Position numbers and translations under genes: made by a program
Part shown: in pieces, positions 1 to 6,296 of the stretch
How the letters are laid out: each line of letters begins with the position of its first letter
Position numbering within the stretch: position 1 is the stretch's first letter
The notes under the pieces: generated by a model
The model's database searches: none
What the model saw: only the letters and a program-made list of their open reading frames with translations
What the model was told of the DNA's origin: nothing
From: Candidatus Magasanikiibacteriota bacterium
Lineage (GTDB): Bacteria > Patescibacteriota > Patescibacteriia > Magasanikbacterales > UBA10003
Assembly: GCA_003514455.1 (NCBI GenBank)
Contig: DOQH01000030.1
Span: 1-6,402 of the forward strand
Direction of reading: 5' to 3'
Length of the DNA stretch: 6,402 nt

Positions 1-5
1 TGCTC

Positions 6-213
6 GTGGCCACAAGTGGTTTTGCGGGAACCCCGTACTCCGTTCTTAATGAAGTCCGAGATTCACCACCGGTTGGCTCGTAACAAACCCTGTCGCAAGC
101 TCAAAGCTCCAACAAGCTCCTTAAGGCTGGCAAGCGGAACAATCTTCCGTTGAAGCCAGTGCCTTAACAGCGAGGACATCTATGCCATCCTTAAGGACAC
201 TTTCATATTAACT
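6..213 (+). ncRNA. ssrA: tmRNA coding piece, probably from a circularly permuted ssrA gene
   Basis: tmRNA rescues stalled ribosomes by acting first as tRNA-Ala and then as a short mRNA. Seen here: CCGAG (56-60) pairs with CTCG (77-80) and is followed by TAACAAACC, with GGTT (71-74) able to pair with AACC (86-89). This is the layout of tmRNA pseudoknot PK1. A GTCGCA resume context (92-97) and a nine-codon tag follow. A long hairpin comes next (121-126/162-167, 127-131/155-159, 134-139/145-150); its G134-T150 wobble favours the + strand. Upstream, GTGGCCA-CA-AGT-GG-TTTTGCGGG (6-28) matches the spacing of the E. coli tmRNA 5' end, and the distance from there to PK1 is about 50 nt against 46. The segment 46-57 can pair with 195-211 to close the domain. 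No T-arm or CCA end follows, so the acceptor piece is inferred to lie upstream of the window. The D-loop motif is divergent. Exact ends are estimates. A truncated or decayed ssrA is the alternative. Confidence 0.7.
95..124 (+). other. ssrA: tmRNA tag reading frame
   Basis: The frame starting at the resume codon GCA (95-97), placed directly after CTGTC as E. coli GCA follows TAGTC, encodes ASSKLQQAP and ends at TAA (122-124). The stop codon sits at the base of the hairpin 121-167, similar to the stop within helix P5 in known tmRNAs. The length is normal for a tag. The end -QAP is unlike the usual -AA end that ClpXP and related proteases recognise. The other two frames run on for 20 to 24 codons into the hairpin and look less like a tag. 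Confidence 0.55.
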
Positions 214-233
214 TAAAAATAAAAATTAGTCAA

Positions 234-259
234 AAAATCCGCTTTTTAAAGCGGATTTT
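234..259. terminator. bidirectional intrinsic terminator
   Basis: AAAATCCGCTT (234-244) and AAGCGGATTTT (249-259) form a perfect 11-bp stem with a 4-nt loop. Read on the - strand, downstream of the CorA-like gene, the stem runs into six T residues (TTTTTTG). Read on the + strand, after the tmRNA piece, it runs into TTTTGATTTT. It lies between two convergent genes and probably serves both, with the better U-tract on the - strand. Confidence 0.85.
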
Positions 260-278
260 GATTTTACAAACAAATTTT

Positions 279-1214
279 TTACATCCACTGTTTTCTTCTA
301 AAAAATACCAACATCCCGAGAATCACAGCCAACAAAATACTGGAAAAAGACATGAATTTAAGCGGATCAATTAAAATTGAAAATGAAGAATCAAAGGCCA
401 AAAGTGCCAAACTGATAATCAATTCCGAAGCGAAAATTATGGTGGTAAAAATAGTGAAGACCTCCATTATATTATTACTGCGATAATTCAAAAGTGCCAG
501 TTGACTGTCTTGAATTGCCTCAATCGTGTCTTGATAATTTTCAAGCATTACCCAAAGATCTTCCGTATCTTCAACCAGTCCTTTCAAAAGTTCGTGTGAA
601 AAATCAGGAAAAAATTTCTCAATTTTTCCAGACAGGTGCTGGATCACGCGCGTATGCCGATTCATGGCTTTTCTAAAATTAACTATATTGGTTTTAATGC
701 GCAAAACCTCATTGATGGTTTCGGCCTTGTCGGTTTGAGCGAAAACAATATTTTCCGCGTGATCAATATCATTGCTAATATGAATTGACATTGGTAAACA
801 ATAATGTTCCAGCCGTTTTAAAATTTCATACAATAATTCAATTGGTGAGGCAAAGGCGCTGGCGTTTTTTATTGCCGTGTCTTTTTTATGCTTATTGAAA
901 AAATCAGCAATTGGGCTGAATAATTCCGAAGTGCTTGTTATCAAAAAATCTTTGCCAATGAAAAAATCAACTTCCACCGGATGAATCTTGCGTGAGCCGC
1001 GATCATAACTGGGATAAAGCAATATCATGAAAAGATGTCCGTCTCTTTCAACAAGTTTTGGCCTTTGAATCGGCGGCAAAACATCTTTCAAATCCAATTC
1101 GTGAAAATTAAAACGGCGCGCCAATTGCTTGGCTTCCAATTCAGTGGGATGATTGATATGCACCCATGACCAATTCGCGGTTTTGATTTCTTTTAATGTA
1201 TTCATTTTAGCCAT
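279..1214 (-). CDS. CorA-family divalent cation transporter-like protein lacking GMN
   Basis: The 311-aa product has the CorA architecture: a soluble N-terminal alpha/beta domain, a long helical stretch (about residues 120-248) and two C-terminal membrane helices (about 252-274 and 287-305), ending in the basic FFRRKQWM typical of the family. The family forms pentameric inner-membrane channels for Mg2+ or other divalent ions, gated by the cytoplasmic domain. The segment NNIMEVFTIFTTIIF aligns with the start of the CorA pore helix. The GMN selectivity signature at the end of that helix is replaced by LLA (about 271-273), and the conserved helix proline is also absent. Mg2+ transport is therefore uncertain. 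The start could be Met1 or Met4 (1205). A promoter with an extended -10 sits 6 nt before Met1, implying a leaderless mRNA from Met1 or a 9-nt leader from Met4. The gene converges on the tmRNA across the terminator at 234-259. Confidence 0.85.
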   Translation of the reverse strand: MAKMNTLKEIKTANWSWVHINHPTELEAKQLARRFNFHELDLKDVLPPIQRPKLVERDGHLFMILLYPSYDRGSRKIHPVEVDFFIGKDFLITSTSELFSPIADFFNKHKKDTAIKNASAFASPIELLYEILKRLEHYCLPMSIHISNDIDHAENIVFAQTDKAETINEVLRIKTNIVNFRKAMNRHTRVIQHLSGKIEKFFPDFSHELLKGLVEDTEDLWVMLENYQDTIEAIQDSQLALLNYRSNNIMEVFTIFTTIIFASELIISLALLAFDSSFSILIDPLKFMSFSSILLAVILGMLVFFRRKQWM

Positions 1215-1220
1215 GACTAC

Positions 1221-1229
1221 ATTATATCA
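1221..1229 (-). promoter_or_regulatory. extended -10 promoter of the CorA-like gene
   Basis: Read on the - strand this is TGATATAAT, a consensus extended -10 (TGnTATAAT). No convincing -35 lies 16-18 bp upstream; the extended -10 can compensate. The expected transcription start, about 7 nt after the -10, falls at or next to the A of the ATG at 1214, so the message may be leaderless. Confidence 0.6.
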
Positions 1230-1255
1230 TACTTTGACAAATCATGTGTATAACA

Positions 1256-1284
1256 TTGTGTGGATAGATTGGAAATGATATAAT
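1256..1284 (+). promoter_or_regulatory. promoter of the 1302-6256 operon
   Basis: TTGTGT (1256-1261), a 17-bp spacer and TATAAT (1279-1284) form a sigma-70-type promoter. TG at 1276-1277 adds an extended -10. The expected start near 1291 leaves a leader of about 11 nt before the ATG at 1302, with no Shine-Dalgarno sequence in it. It faces away from the CorA-like gene promoter about 30 bp to the left. Confidence 0.65.
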
Positions 1285-1301
1285 TATGGCAGTGAAAAAC
1301 T

Positions 1302-1805
1302 ATGCCCTTAACTAAAAAAGAGCGACAAGAAGAAACAAAGCCGTCTGTGGCTGATTTTTTGCGTGAAGCGCCAAAACCCACACAGGAAATTGGCGCACAA
1401 AAAGAATCTGAATTAAGCTGGCCTGTGGAAACAGGGGCACGGCCAACAACTGAAACAACGCAACCAAAACCAGCTGCTGTTTCGCCGACTCCGGTAAGTA
1501 TCCCCCGCCCCACCAAAAACCCTCATCTGGTGGAGGTGGAAAATATACTTTCCGCCGGATTGGAAGATGCCTACAAAGAATTGCCTCCGGAATTAAAAAT
1601 AAAATTCAAACTGGAAGGCGAGCGTGTTTCCAACTTGGTTTGGCAAATGGTTGAAACAGCCAAAATTCAAGTGCAAAAAATTGTGGACTTAATTCGTAAT
1701 TGGCTAAAAACGATCCCGCATGTCAATCATTTTTTCTTGGAGCAAGAAACAAAAATAAAAACGGACAAAATCATTCTTTTTGCCAAAAAACATAAAGAGG
1801 AATAG
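1302..1805 (+). CDS. conserved-looking hypothetical protein partnered with the ATPase
   Basis: I do not recognise a named family. The 167-aa product has two parts. Residues 1-73 are hydrophilic and rich in P, T, E and K, probably disordered. Residues 74-167 look folded and mostly helical: an acidic LVEVENILSAGLEDAYKELP segment, an amphipathic helix around 105-135, and a motif around 138-155 (IPHVNHFFLEQETKIKTDK). There is no signal peptide or clear membrane helix, so a cytoplasmic location is likely. It is the first gene after the promoter and ends 5 nt before the ATPase start, so co-translation and a role as adaptor or accessory to that ATPase are plausible, though this rests on context only. 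The ATG at 1302 is chosen because it lies just downstream of the predicted transcription start; no ribosome binding site is seen. Confidence 0.8.
   Translation: MPLTKKERQEETKPSVADFLREAPKPTQEIGAQKESELSWPVETGARPTTETTQPKPAAVSPTPVSIPRPTKNPHLVEVENILSAGLEDAYKELPPELKIKFKLEGERVSNLVWQMVETAKIQVQKIVDLIRNWLKTIPHVNHFFLEQETKIKTDKIILFAKKHKEE
1795..1800 (+). promoter_or_regulatory. Shine-Dalgarno site of the ATPase gene
   Basis: AAGAGG ends 10 nt before the ATG at 1811 and overlaps the last codons of the upstream gene. It is the only clear ribosome binding site in the window and supports 1811 as the start. Confidence 0.6.
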
Positions 1806-1810
1806 ACATT

Positions 1811-4501
1811 ATGGAGGAAGGAATTTATCTTCCGGATTTATCCGGTGGTTTGGAAAAAGCCAACACTGTCAGCGGCCAAATTGCTCAATCAGCGCAAACA
1901 GCTGTGGAATCAGGCGCTTGGTTGCCTTACGCGTTCTTGATTTTAATAATTTTGGGCGTGGTTTTGTTATTGTTTTTGCTCCGTTTGTGGTTGCATCGCT
2001 TGGCGCGCAAAAGATATGCTTTTAAACGAAAAGTTTTTTTGGTGATTTTGCCAAAAGAGGCTGAAGAGGAAGCAAAGAAAAAAGAATCCACAGATCAAAA
2101 AAAAGACATTAAAGAAGTAATTGCCGTGATGGAAACTCTTTACGCCGCGTTTACCGGAATCAGGCGAACCAAGGATTGGACTTATCCATTTTATCAATTT
2201 AAAAAATTCTGGGTTGGCTCTCATCGGCATATTTCAATGGAAATTATTTTTGATAAAGGATTGATTAAATTTTTTGTGGTGGCGCCGGAAAAATTGGGTG
2301 AATATGTTGAACAGCAAATCCACGCAGAGTTCCCAAACTCTGAAATTGAAGAAACAACCGATTACAACATTTTTCAGCCGCAGGGCGCGATCATTGGCAC
2401 CTATCTTAAACCAACCAAAAGCGTTTTATTGCCATTAAAAACATACAAAAAACTGGACGGCGATCCGACAGAGGGATTGCTGAATAATTTAAGCAAATTA
2501 AAAATGAATGAGGGCGCGGCCATTCAAATGTTTATCAGGCCGGTCAAGCAAGGTTGGCAATCCAAAGTACTCTCCATTGCCCAAAAAATGCACAAAGGCG
2601 ACAAATTGGACAAGGCCTTGGGTGATATTAGCGTCGGGCACATTATTTCCACAGCAATAATGTTTCCTTTTAAAATACTTGGCGATGTAATCAAGGCATT
2701 TACTTCTTCTGCCAAAAGTAAACAAATTGACGAATCGGAAAAATCCCAATCAAAAAATCCGCCAATGCGCATTTATCAGCGCGAAGAAGAAATCATCAAA
2801 TCAATGGAAGAAAAAATTTCCAAGGCCAATTTTGAAGTTAATATAAATTTAATCGCCTCTGCTGATGATTCCACTCGCGCCAGTCAAATTTTGCGTGATT
2901 TGGTCGGCTCGTTTGCTCAATTTACAGCTCACGAAAGCGGCAATGCTTTGCGCGAACAAGTTATTTTTTTCAAAAAAATGTTTATTGGAGATTTTATCTA
3001 TCGCAATTTTCGTTCTTGGAAAAAATTGGTTTTAAGCACCGAGGAATTGGCTTCCATTTGGCACTTCCCTCTTCCATCAGCCAAAACGCCAAACATCCTG
3101 TGGTTGCAAGCGCGAAAATCTCCGCCGCCCATGAATATGCCTGACCACGGACTTTTGATTGGCAACACGGTTTATCGCGGTCAGGAAAAACCTGTTTATG
3201 TTTTGCCGGAAGACCGCCGCCGCCATGTTTACATTATTGGTTCAACCGGTGTGGGTAAGTCGGTGTTGCTATCCAACATGATTATTCAAGATATTCAAAA
3301 TGGCGAAGGCGTTTGCGTGATTGACCCGCACGGCACTTTGATTGAAGATGTTTTGCCGCATATTCCAAAAGAGCGCGTTGATGATGTCATAATTTTTGAT
3401 CCATCTGACATTGAACGGCCGGTTGGTCTTAACATGTTGGAGGCGGAAACACCGGAGCAAATGGATTTTGCTATTCAAGAAATGATCGCGATTTTTTACA
3501 AATTGGTAACAGACCCGGCAATGATCGGCCCGATGTTTGAACACAACATGCGCAATGCCATGCTAACTTTAATGGCTGATAAAGAATATCCCGGCACTTT
3601 GGCTGATATTCCTCGTATTTTCACTGACGCTGAATTTCAAAAATATAAATTGAAAAATGTGACTGATCCGATGGTGCGGGCTTTTTGGGAAAAAGAAATG
3701 GCTAAAACATCGGATTTTCATAAGTCGGAAATGCTGGGATATTTGATTTCCAAAGTCGGCCGTTTTGTGGAAAATGAAATGATCCGCAATATCATCGGCC
3801 AGCCAAAATCAGGATTTAATGTCCGCGAAGTCATGGACAACAAAAAAATTCTTTTGGTAAATTTGGCTAAAGGAAAAGTCGGCGAGGTTAATTCCAATCT
3901 GCTTGGTTTGATTATCGTGTCCAAACTGCAAATGGCCGCTTTAGCTCGCGCGGACATGCCGGAAGAAAAACGCAATGATTTCTTTTTATATATTGATGAG
4001 TTTCAAAATTTCATCACTGATTCCATCTCCACAATTTTGGCTGAAGCGCGCAAATACAAATTGGATTTAACCATGGCGCATCAATACATCGGGCAACTGT
4101 TGACAGGCGGCGGAATTGAGGGAAAACAGGGCAACAGCAAAATCAAAGACGCGGTGTTTGGCAATGTGGGCACGATAATTTCTTTTAGAGTTGGCGTGGA
4201 TGACGCCGAGGTGCTAGCCAAGCAATTCGCTCCGGCTTTGAACGAGTATGATGTTATGAACATTGACAAATTTCACGCTTATGTGCGATTATTGATTAAT
4301 AATGCGCCGTCTCGTCCATTTACTATCGCGACTATTTATCCGTCAAAAGGCAACCCTGAAATCGTAGAACCAATTAAAGAGCTTTCTCGCTTGAAATTCG
4401 GACGCGATAGGGCGCTTGTGAACGCGGAAATTCTAGAACGCACTAAATTGGGTGAAATAATTAAAACAACAACTGCGCCGGCCAGCGAACCGACATTATA
4501 A
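1811..4501 (+). CDS. membrane-anchored VirD4/TraG-like DNA-translocase ATPase
   Basis: The 896-aa product belongs to the HerA/FtsK-type P-loop ATPases related to type IV coupling proteins (VirD4, TraG, TrwB), which pump DNA or pass substrates through the membrane as hexameric rings. A single membrane helix lies at 38-60, followed by a basic stop-transfer segment (RLARKRYAFKRK). About 65-470 is an N-terminal region without an obvious family match, containing a LSTEELASIWHFP segment near 408-420. The motor domain then follows: Walker A GSTGVGKS (477-484), DPHG (505-508), Walker B FFLYIDEF with D729 and E730, and a HQYIGQL motif (757-763) like the Q motif of this superfamily. All catalytic residues seem intact. 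No relaxase, VirB4 or other secretion gene is nearby, so a housekeeping role in DNA uptake, pilus function or transfer cannot be separated. The start is supported by the site at 1795-1800. Confidence 0.88.
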   Translation: MEEGIYLPDLSGGLEKANTVSGQIAQSAQTAVESGAWLPYAFLILIILGVVLLLFLLRLWLHRLARKRYAFKRKVFLVILPKEAEEEAKKKESTDQKKDIKEVIAVMETLYAAFTGIRRTKDWTYPFYQFKKFWVGSHRHISMEIIFDKGLIKFFVVAPEKLGEYVEQQIHAEFPNSEIEETTDYNIFQPQGAIIGTYLKPTKSVLLPLKTYKKLDGDPTEGLLNNLSKLKMNEGAAIQMFIRPVKQGWQSKVLSIAQKMHKGDKLDKALGDISVGHIISTAIMFPFKILGDVIKAFTSSAKSKQIDESEKSQSKNPPMRIYQREEEIIKSMEEKISKANFEVNINLIASADDSTRASQILRDLVGSFAQFTAHESGNALREQVIFFKKMFIGDFIYRNFRSWKKLVLSTEELASIWHFPLPSAKTPNILWLQARKSPPPMNMPDHGLLIGNTVYRGQEKPVYVLPEDRRRHVYIIGSTGVGKSVLLSNMIIQDIQNGEGVCVIDPHGTLIEDVLPHIPKERVDDVIIFDPSDIERPVGLNMLEAETPEQMDFAIQEMIAIFYKLVTDPAMIGPMFEHNMRNAMLTLMADKEYPGTLADIPRIFTDAEFQKYKLKNVTDPMVRAFWEKEMAKTSDFHKSEMLGYLISKVGRFVENEMIRNIIGQPKSGFNVREVMDNKKILLVNLAKGKVGEVNSNLLGLIIVSKLQMAALARADMPEEKRNDFFLYIDEFQNFITDSISTILAEARKYKLDLTMAHQYIGQLLTGGGIEGKQGNSKIKDAVFGNVGTIISFRVGVDDAEVLAKQFAPALNEYDVMNIDKFHAYVRLLINNAPSRPFTIATIYPSKGNPEIVEPIKELSRLKFGRDRALVNAEILERTKLGEIIKTTTAPASEPTL

Positions 4502-4507
4502 TTGGTC

Positions 4508-4542
4508 ATTGCGAGCCCCGACATCCGTCGGGGCGTGGCAAT
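4508..4542. repeat. REP/MITE-like palindromic repeat
   Basis: ATTGC (4508-4512) pairs with GCAAT (4538-4542), and CCCCGAC (4516-4522) with GTCGGGG (4527-4533), around an ATCC loop. The form CATTGCGAG...GCAATCT resembles dispersed intergenic palindromes found in many bacteria. It starts 7 nt after the ATPase stop and ends 8 nt before the dnaX ATG, filling the gap. No T-run follows, so a terminator is unlikely. Copies elsewhere in the genome cannot be seen from here. Confidence 0.65.
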
Positions 4543-4549
4543 CTAGTAT

Positions 4550-6178
4550 ATGAGCACCTTATATCGTAAATATCGTCCAAAATTGTGGAGCGAGGTCGTG
4601 GGGCAAAATCACATCAAACTCACTTTACAAAGAGAAATTGAAACGGGCCGTTTGGCCCACGCTTTTTTATTTTCCGGATCCCGCGGCATTGGAAAAACCA
4701 CTTTGGCGCGCTTGGTGGCCAAATCAGTCAACTGTATTAAGCGCACGCCAGACACAAGCGAGCCGTGTGGCGAGTGTGATTCTTGCCGTGAAATAACCGA
4801 AGGGCATTCTATTGATGTATTGGAGATTGACGCGGCATCGCACACAGGAGTTGACAATGTGCGGGAAAGCATTATTGATTCAGCGAGATTTTTGCCAACC
4901 AAAAACAAATTTAAGGTCTTTATCATTGACGAGGTTCACATGCTTTCCACCGGCGCTTTTAACGCGCTTTTGAAAACCTTGGAAGAACCGCCGGCCTATG
5001 TGATTTTTATTTTAGCCACTACCGAACTTCAAAAATTGCCGGAAACGATTATTTCTCGCTGTCAGCGGTTTGATTTTAAAAAAGTTAATATAGAAGACAT
5101 TGTCAAACGATTGCGAACCATTGCTGATGAAGAGAAAATAAAAATTGACAAAAAAGTGTTGGAACAAATTGCTTACCGCAGTGAAGGCGGATTGCGCGAC
5201 GCGGAAGGACTATTGGGACAAATTTTTTCAATGGGTGTTAAAGAAATTACGGAAAAAGAAGCTAGTTTGGTGCTCCCACGCTCTGATTTTTCAGCGGTGG
5301 CCAAAATTTTGGAATTTATTACGCAAAAAAATCTTAAAGATGCTTTAATTTTCTTGAATAATTTGGTGGAAGAGGGCGTGGATTTAATTAAATTAACCGA
5401 AGATATTATTGAATTAAGCCGCTTGATTCTATTAACTAAATTAAGCAATGAATTGGGAAAATTAAGTTTTGCCGTTGATGAAAAATTATTAAAAGAAATA
5501 ATGAAGTTTGCGAAAATTTTTTCCGTTCCGCAATTAATGAAAATAATTGAAACATTTTTGGAGCAAAAACGGCACTTGCGCGCGTCTCATGTGCCGCAAC
5601 TGCCGTTGGAAATGGCTTTGGTGACGCTGATACCGGAAACCTTGTCTCCAATCGCGATTGTGGAAGCGACTTTTACTCCTTCACAACAGCAAGTACAAAG
5701 TGAACCGGCACCTATTCATGTAACTTCAAAACCGGTTTTAAGCGAGCTGGAAACAAAGAAAGAAGAAAAGAAAATAGAAAAACCGATTGAAGTCACTGCG
5801 TCCGAACCTACAGGCGCGCCCCTCTCATTTGACAAAATCAAAGAAAAGTGGGATCATTTCTTGAAAAAAGTGCAGGAATACAACCATTCTTTACCTTTAA
5901 TTTTGCGAATGAGCCAGCCAGTTGGAGTGCGTGGCCGCGCTGTGCAAATATGTGTCAAATATGCATTTCATCAAGATAAATTAAGCGAGTTGAAAATGCG
6001 CTCTTTGGCTGAAAAAGCAATGACCGAGGTTTTGGGAGAAACGGCCTTTATTGAAGTTGTTTTAGGTGATGACAAAGCGCCTGTGATTGTTCAAATCGCC
6101 ACCGAGCCCGTTGCGCCGTCAACCGACACGCTTGTGAATGACCTAGCCGCGGCCTTTGGCGGACAGGTTGTTGGATAA
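4550..6178 (+). CDS. dnaX: DNA polymerase III subunit gamma/tau (DnaX)
   Basis: DnaX is the motor of the clamp loader, opening the beta sliding clamp and joining it to the replicative polymerase. The 542-aa protein opens with the classic YRKYRP (5-10). Walker A GSRGIGKT is at 43-50, a four-Cys zinc module at C62, C73, C76 and C79, Walker B DEVH at 127-130, sensor 1 ATT at 156-158, the SRC arginine-finger motif at 169-171, and a GGLRDAEGLL sensor-2 region near 213-222. The collar domain runs to about 360, then a K/E/P-rich linker, then a C-terminal domain (about 425-510), ending in AAAFGGQVVG like many DnaX proteins. It is shorter than E. coli tau (643 aa). No E. coli-type A AAA AAG frameshift site is seen, so a single product is likely. 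There is no Shine-Dalgarno site; the palindrome at 4508-4542 lies directly upstream. Confidence 0.97.
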   Translation: MSTLYRKYRPKLWSEVVGQNHIKLTLQREIETGRLAHAFLFSGSRGIGKTTLARLVAKSVNCIKRTPDTSEPCGECDSCREITEGHSIDVLEIDAASHTGVDNVRESIIDSARFLPTKNKFKVFIIDEVHMLSTGAFNALLKTLEEPPAYVIFILATTELQKLPETIISRCQRFDFKKVNIEDIVKRLRTIADEEKIKIDKKVLEQIAYRSEGGLRDAEGLLGQIFSMGVKEITEKEASLVLPRSDFSAVAKILEFITQKNLKDALIFLNNLVEEGVDLIKLTEDIIELSRLILLTKLSNELGKLSFAVDEKLLKEIMKFAKIFSVPQLMKIIETFLEQKRHLRASHVPQLPLEMALVTLIPETLSPIAIVEATFTPSQQQVQSEPAPIHVTSKPVLSELETKKEEKKIEKPIEVTASEPTGAPLSFDKIKEKWDHFLKKVQEYNHSLPLILRMSQPVGVRGRAVQICVKYAFHQDKLSELKMRSLAEKAMTEVLGETAFIEVVLGDDKAPVIVQIATEPVAPSTDTLVNDLAAAFGGQVVG

Positions 6179-6185
6179 TGTTTAT

Positions 6186-6256
6186 TCCGGGATCGTCTAA
6201 TGGTAGGACAACGGACTCTGAATCCGTTTATCTTGGTTCGAATCCAAGTCCCGGAG
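6186..6256 (+). tRNA. tRNA-Gln (anticodon CTG)
   Basis: A complete cloverleaf is visible: acceptor TCCGGGA (6186-6192) with TCCCGGA (6249-6255), D-stem GTCT/GGAC (6195-6198/6206-6209), anticodon stem ACGGA/TCCGT (6211-6215/6223-6227) with loop CTCTGAA, and T-arm CTTGG-TTCGAAT-CCAAG (6232-6248). The anticodon CTG (6218-6220) reads the CAG codon for glutamine. The weak T1-A72 pair and G discriminator (6256) fit known glutamine identity features. CCA is not encoded, so a CCA-adding enzyme is needed. The gene begins 7 nt after the dnaX stop with no obvious promoter between, so it is probably processed from the dnaX transcript. Confidence 0.95.
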
Positions 6257-6296
6257 TTTTAAAAATGAGCAACAATAAAAAAGAAAGCCGCTTACT

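Noticed and set aside
1..213. RNase P RNA, 6S RNA or SRP RNA as the identity of the left-edge RNA
   Set aside because: None of the RNase P conserved regions (such as GAGGAAAGTCC), no SRP GGAAG/AGCA loop, and no 6S-like long central bubble could be found on either strand, whereas the tmRNA PK1 and resume context match well.
494..676. 60-codon frame antisense to the CorA-like gene
   Set aside because: It lies wholly within a gene with clear family features and has no ribosome binding site or recognisable domain.
1286..1312. Eight-codon frame overlapping the start of the 167-aa gene
   Set aside because: Its ATG lies 1 nt after the -10 box, upstream of the expected transcription start, so it is unlikely to be translated.
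1217..1516. 99-codon antisense frame opposite the promoter region and the 167-aa gene
   Set aside because: It overlaps both promoters and the well-supported + gene, and its protein has a low-complexity G/V/S composition typical of an antisense shadow.
4508..4542. Hairpin before dnaX as an intrinsic terminator
   Set aside because: It is followed by CTAGTATATG rather than a T-run, and the downstream gene lies only 8 nt away.
5325..5337. A AAA AAT run in dnaX with a TAA directly available in the -1 frame, resembling gamma-type frameshifting
   Set aside because: Termination here would cut within the collar domain at about residue 262, so the product could not assemble like gamma. The heptamer is not the efficient A AAA AAG, and runs of A are common in this AT-rich sequence.
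5864..5870. AAA AAA G run in dnaX as a second frameshift candidate
   Set aside because: The frame phase is wrong for the E. coli-type heptamer, the run is only six A, and the -1 frame has no nearby stop.
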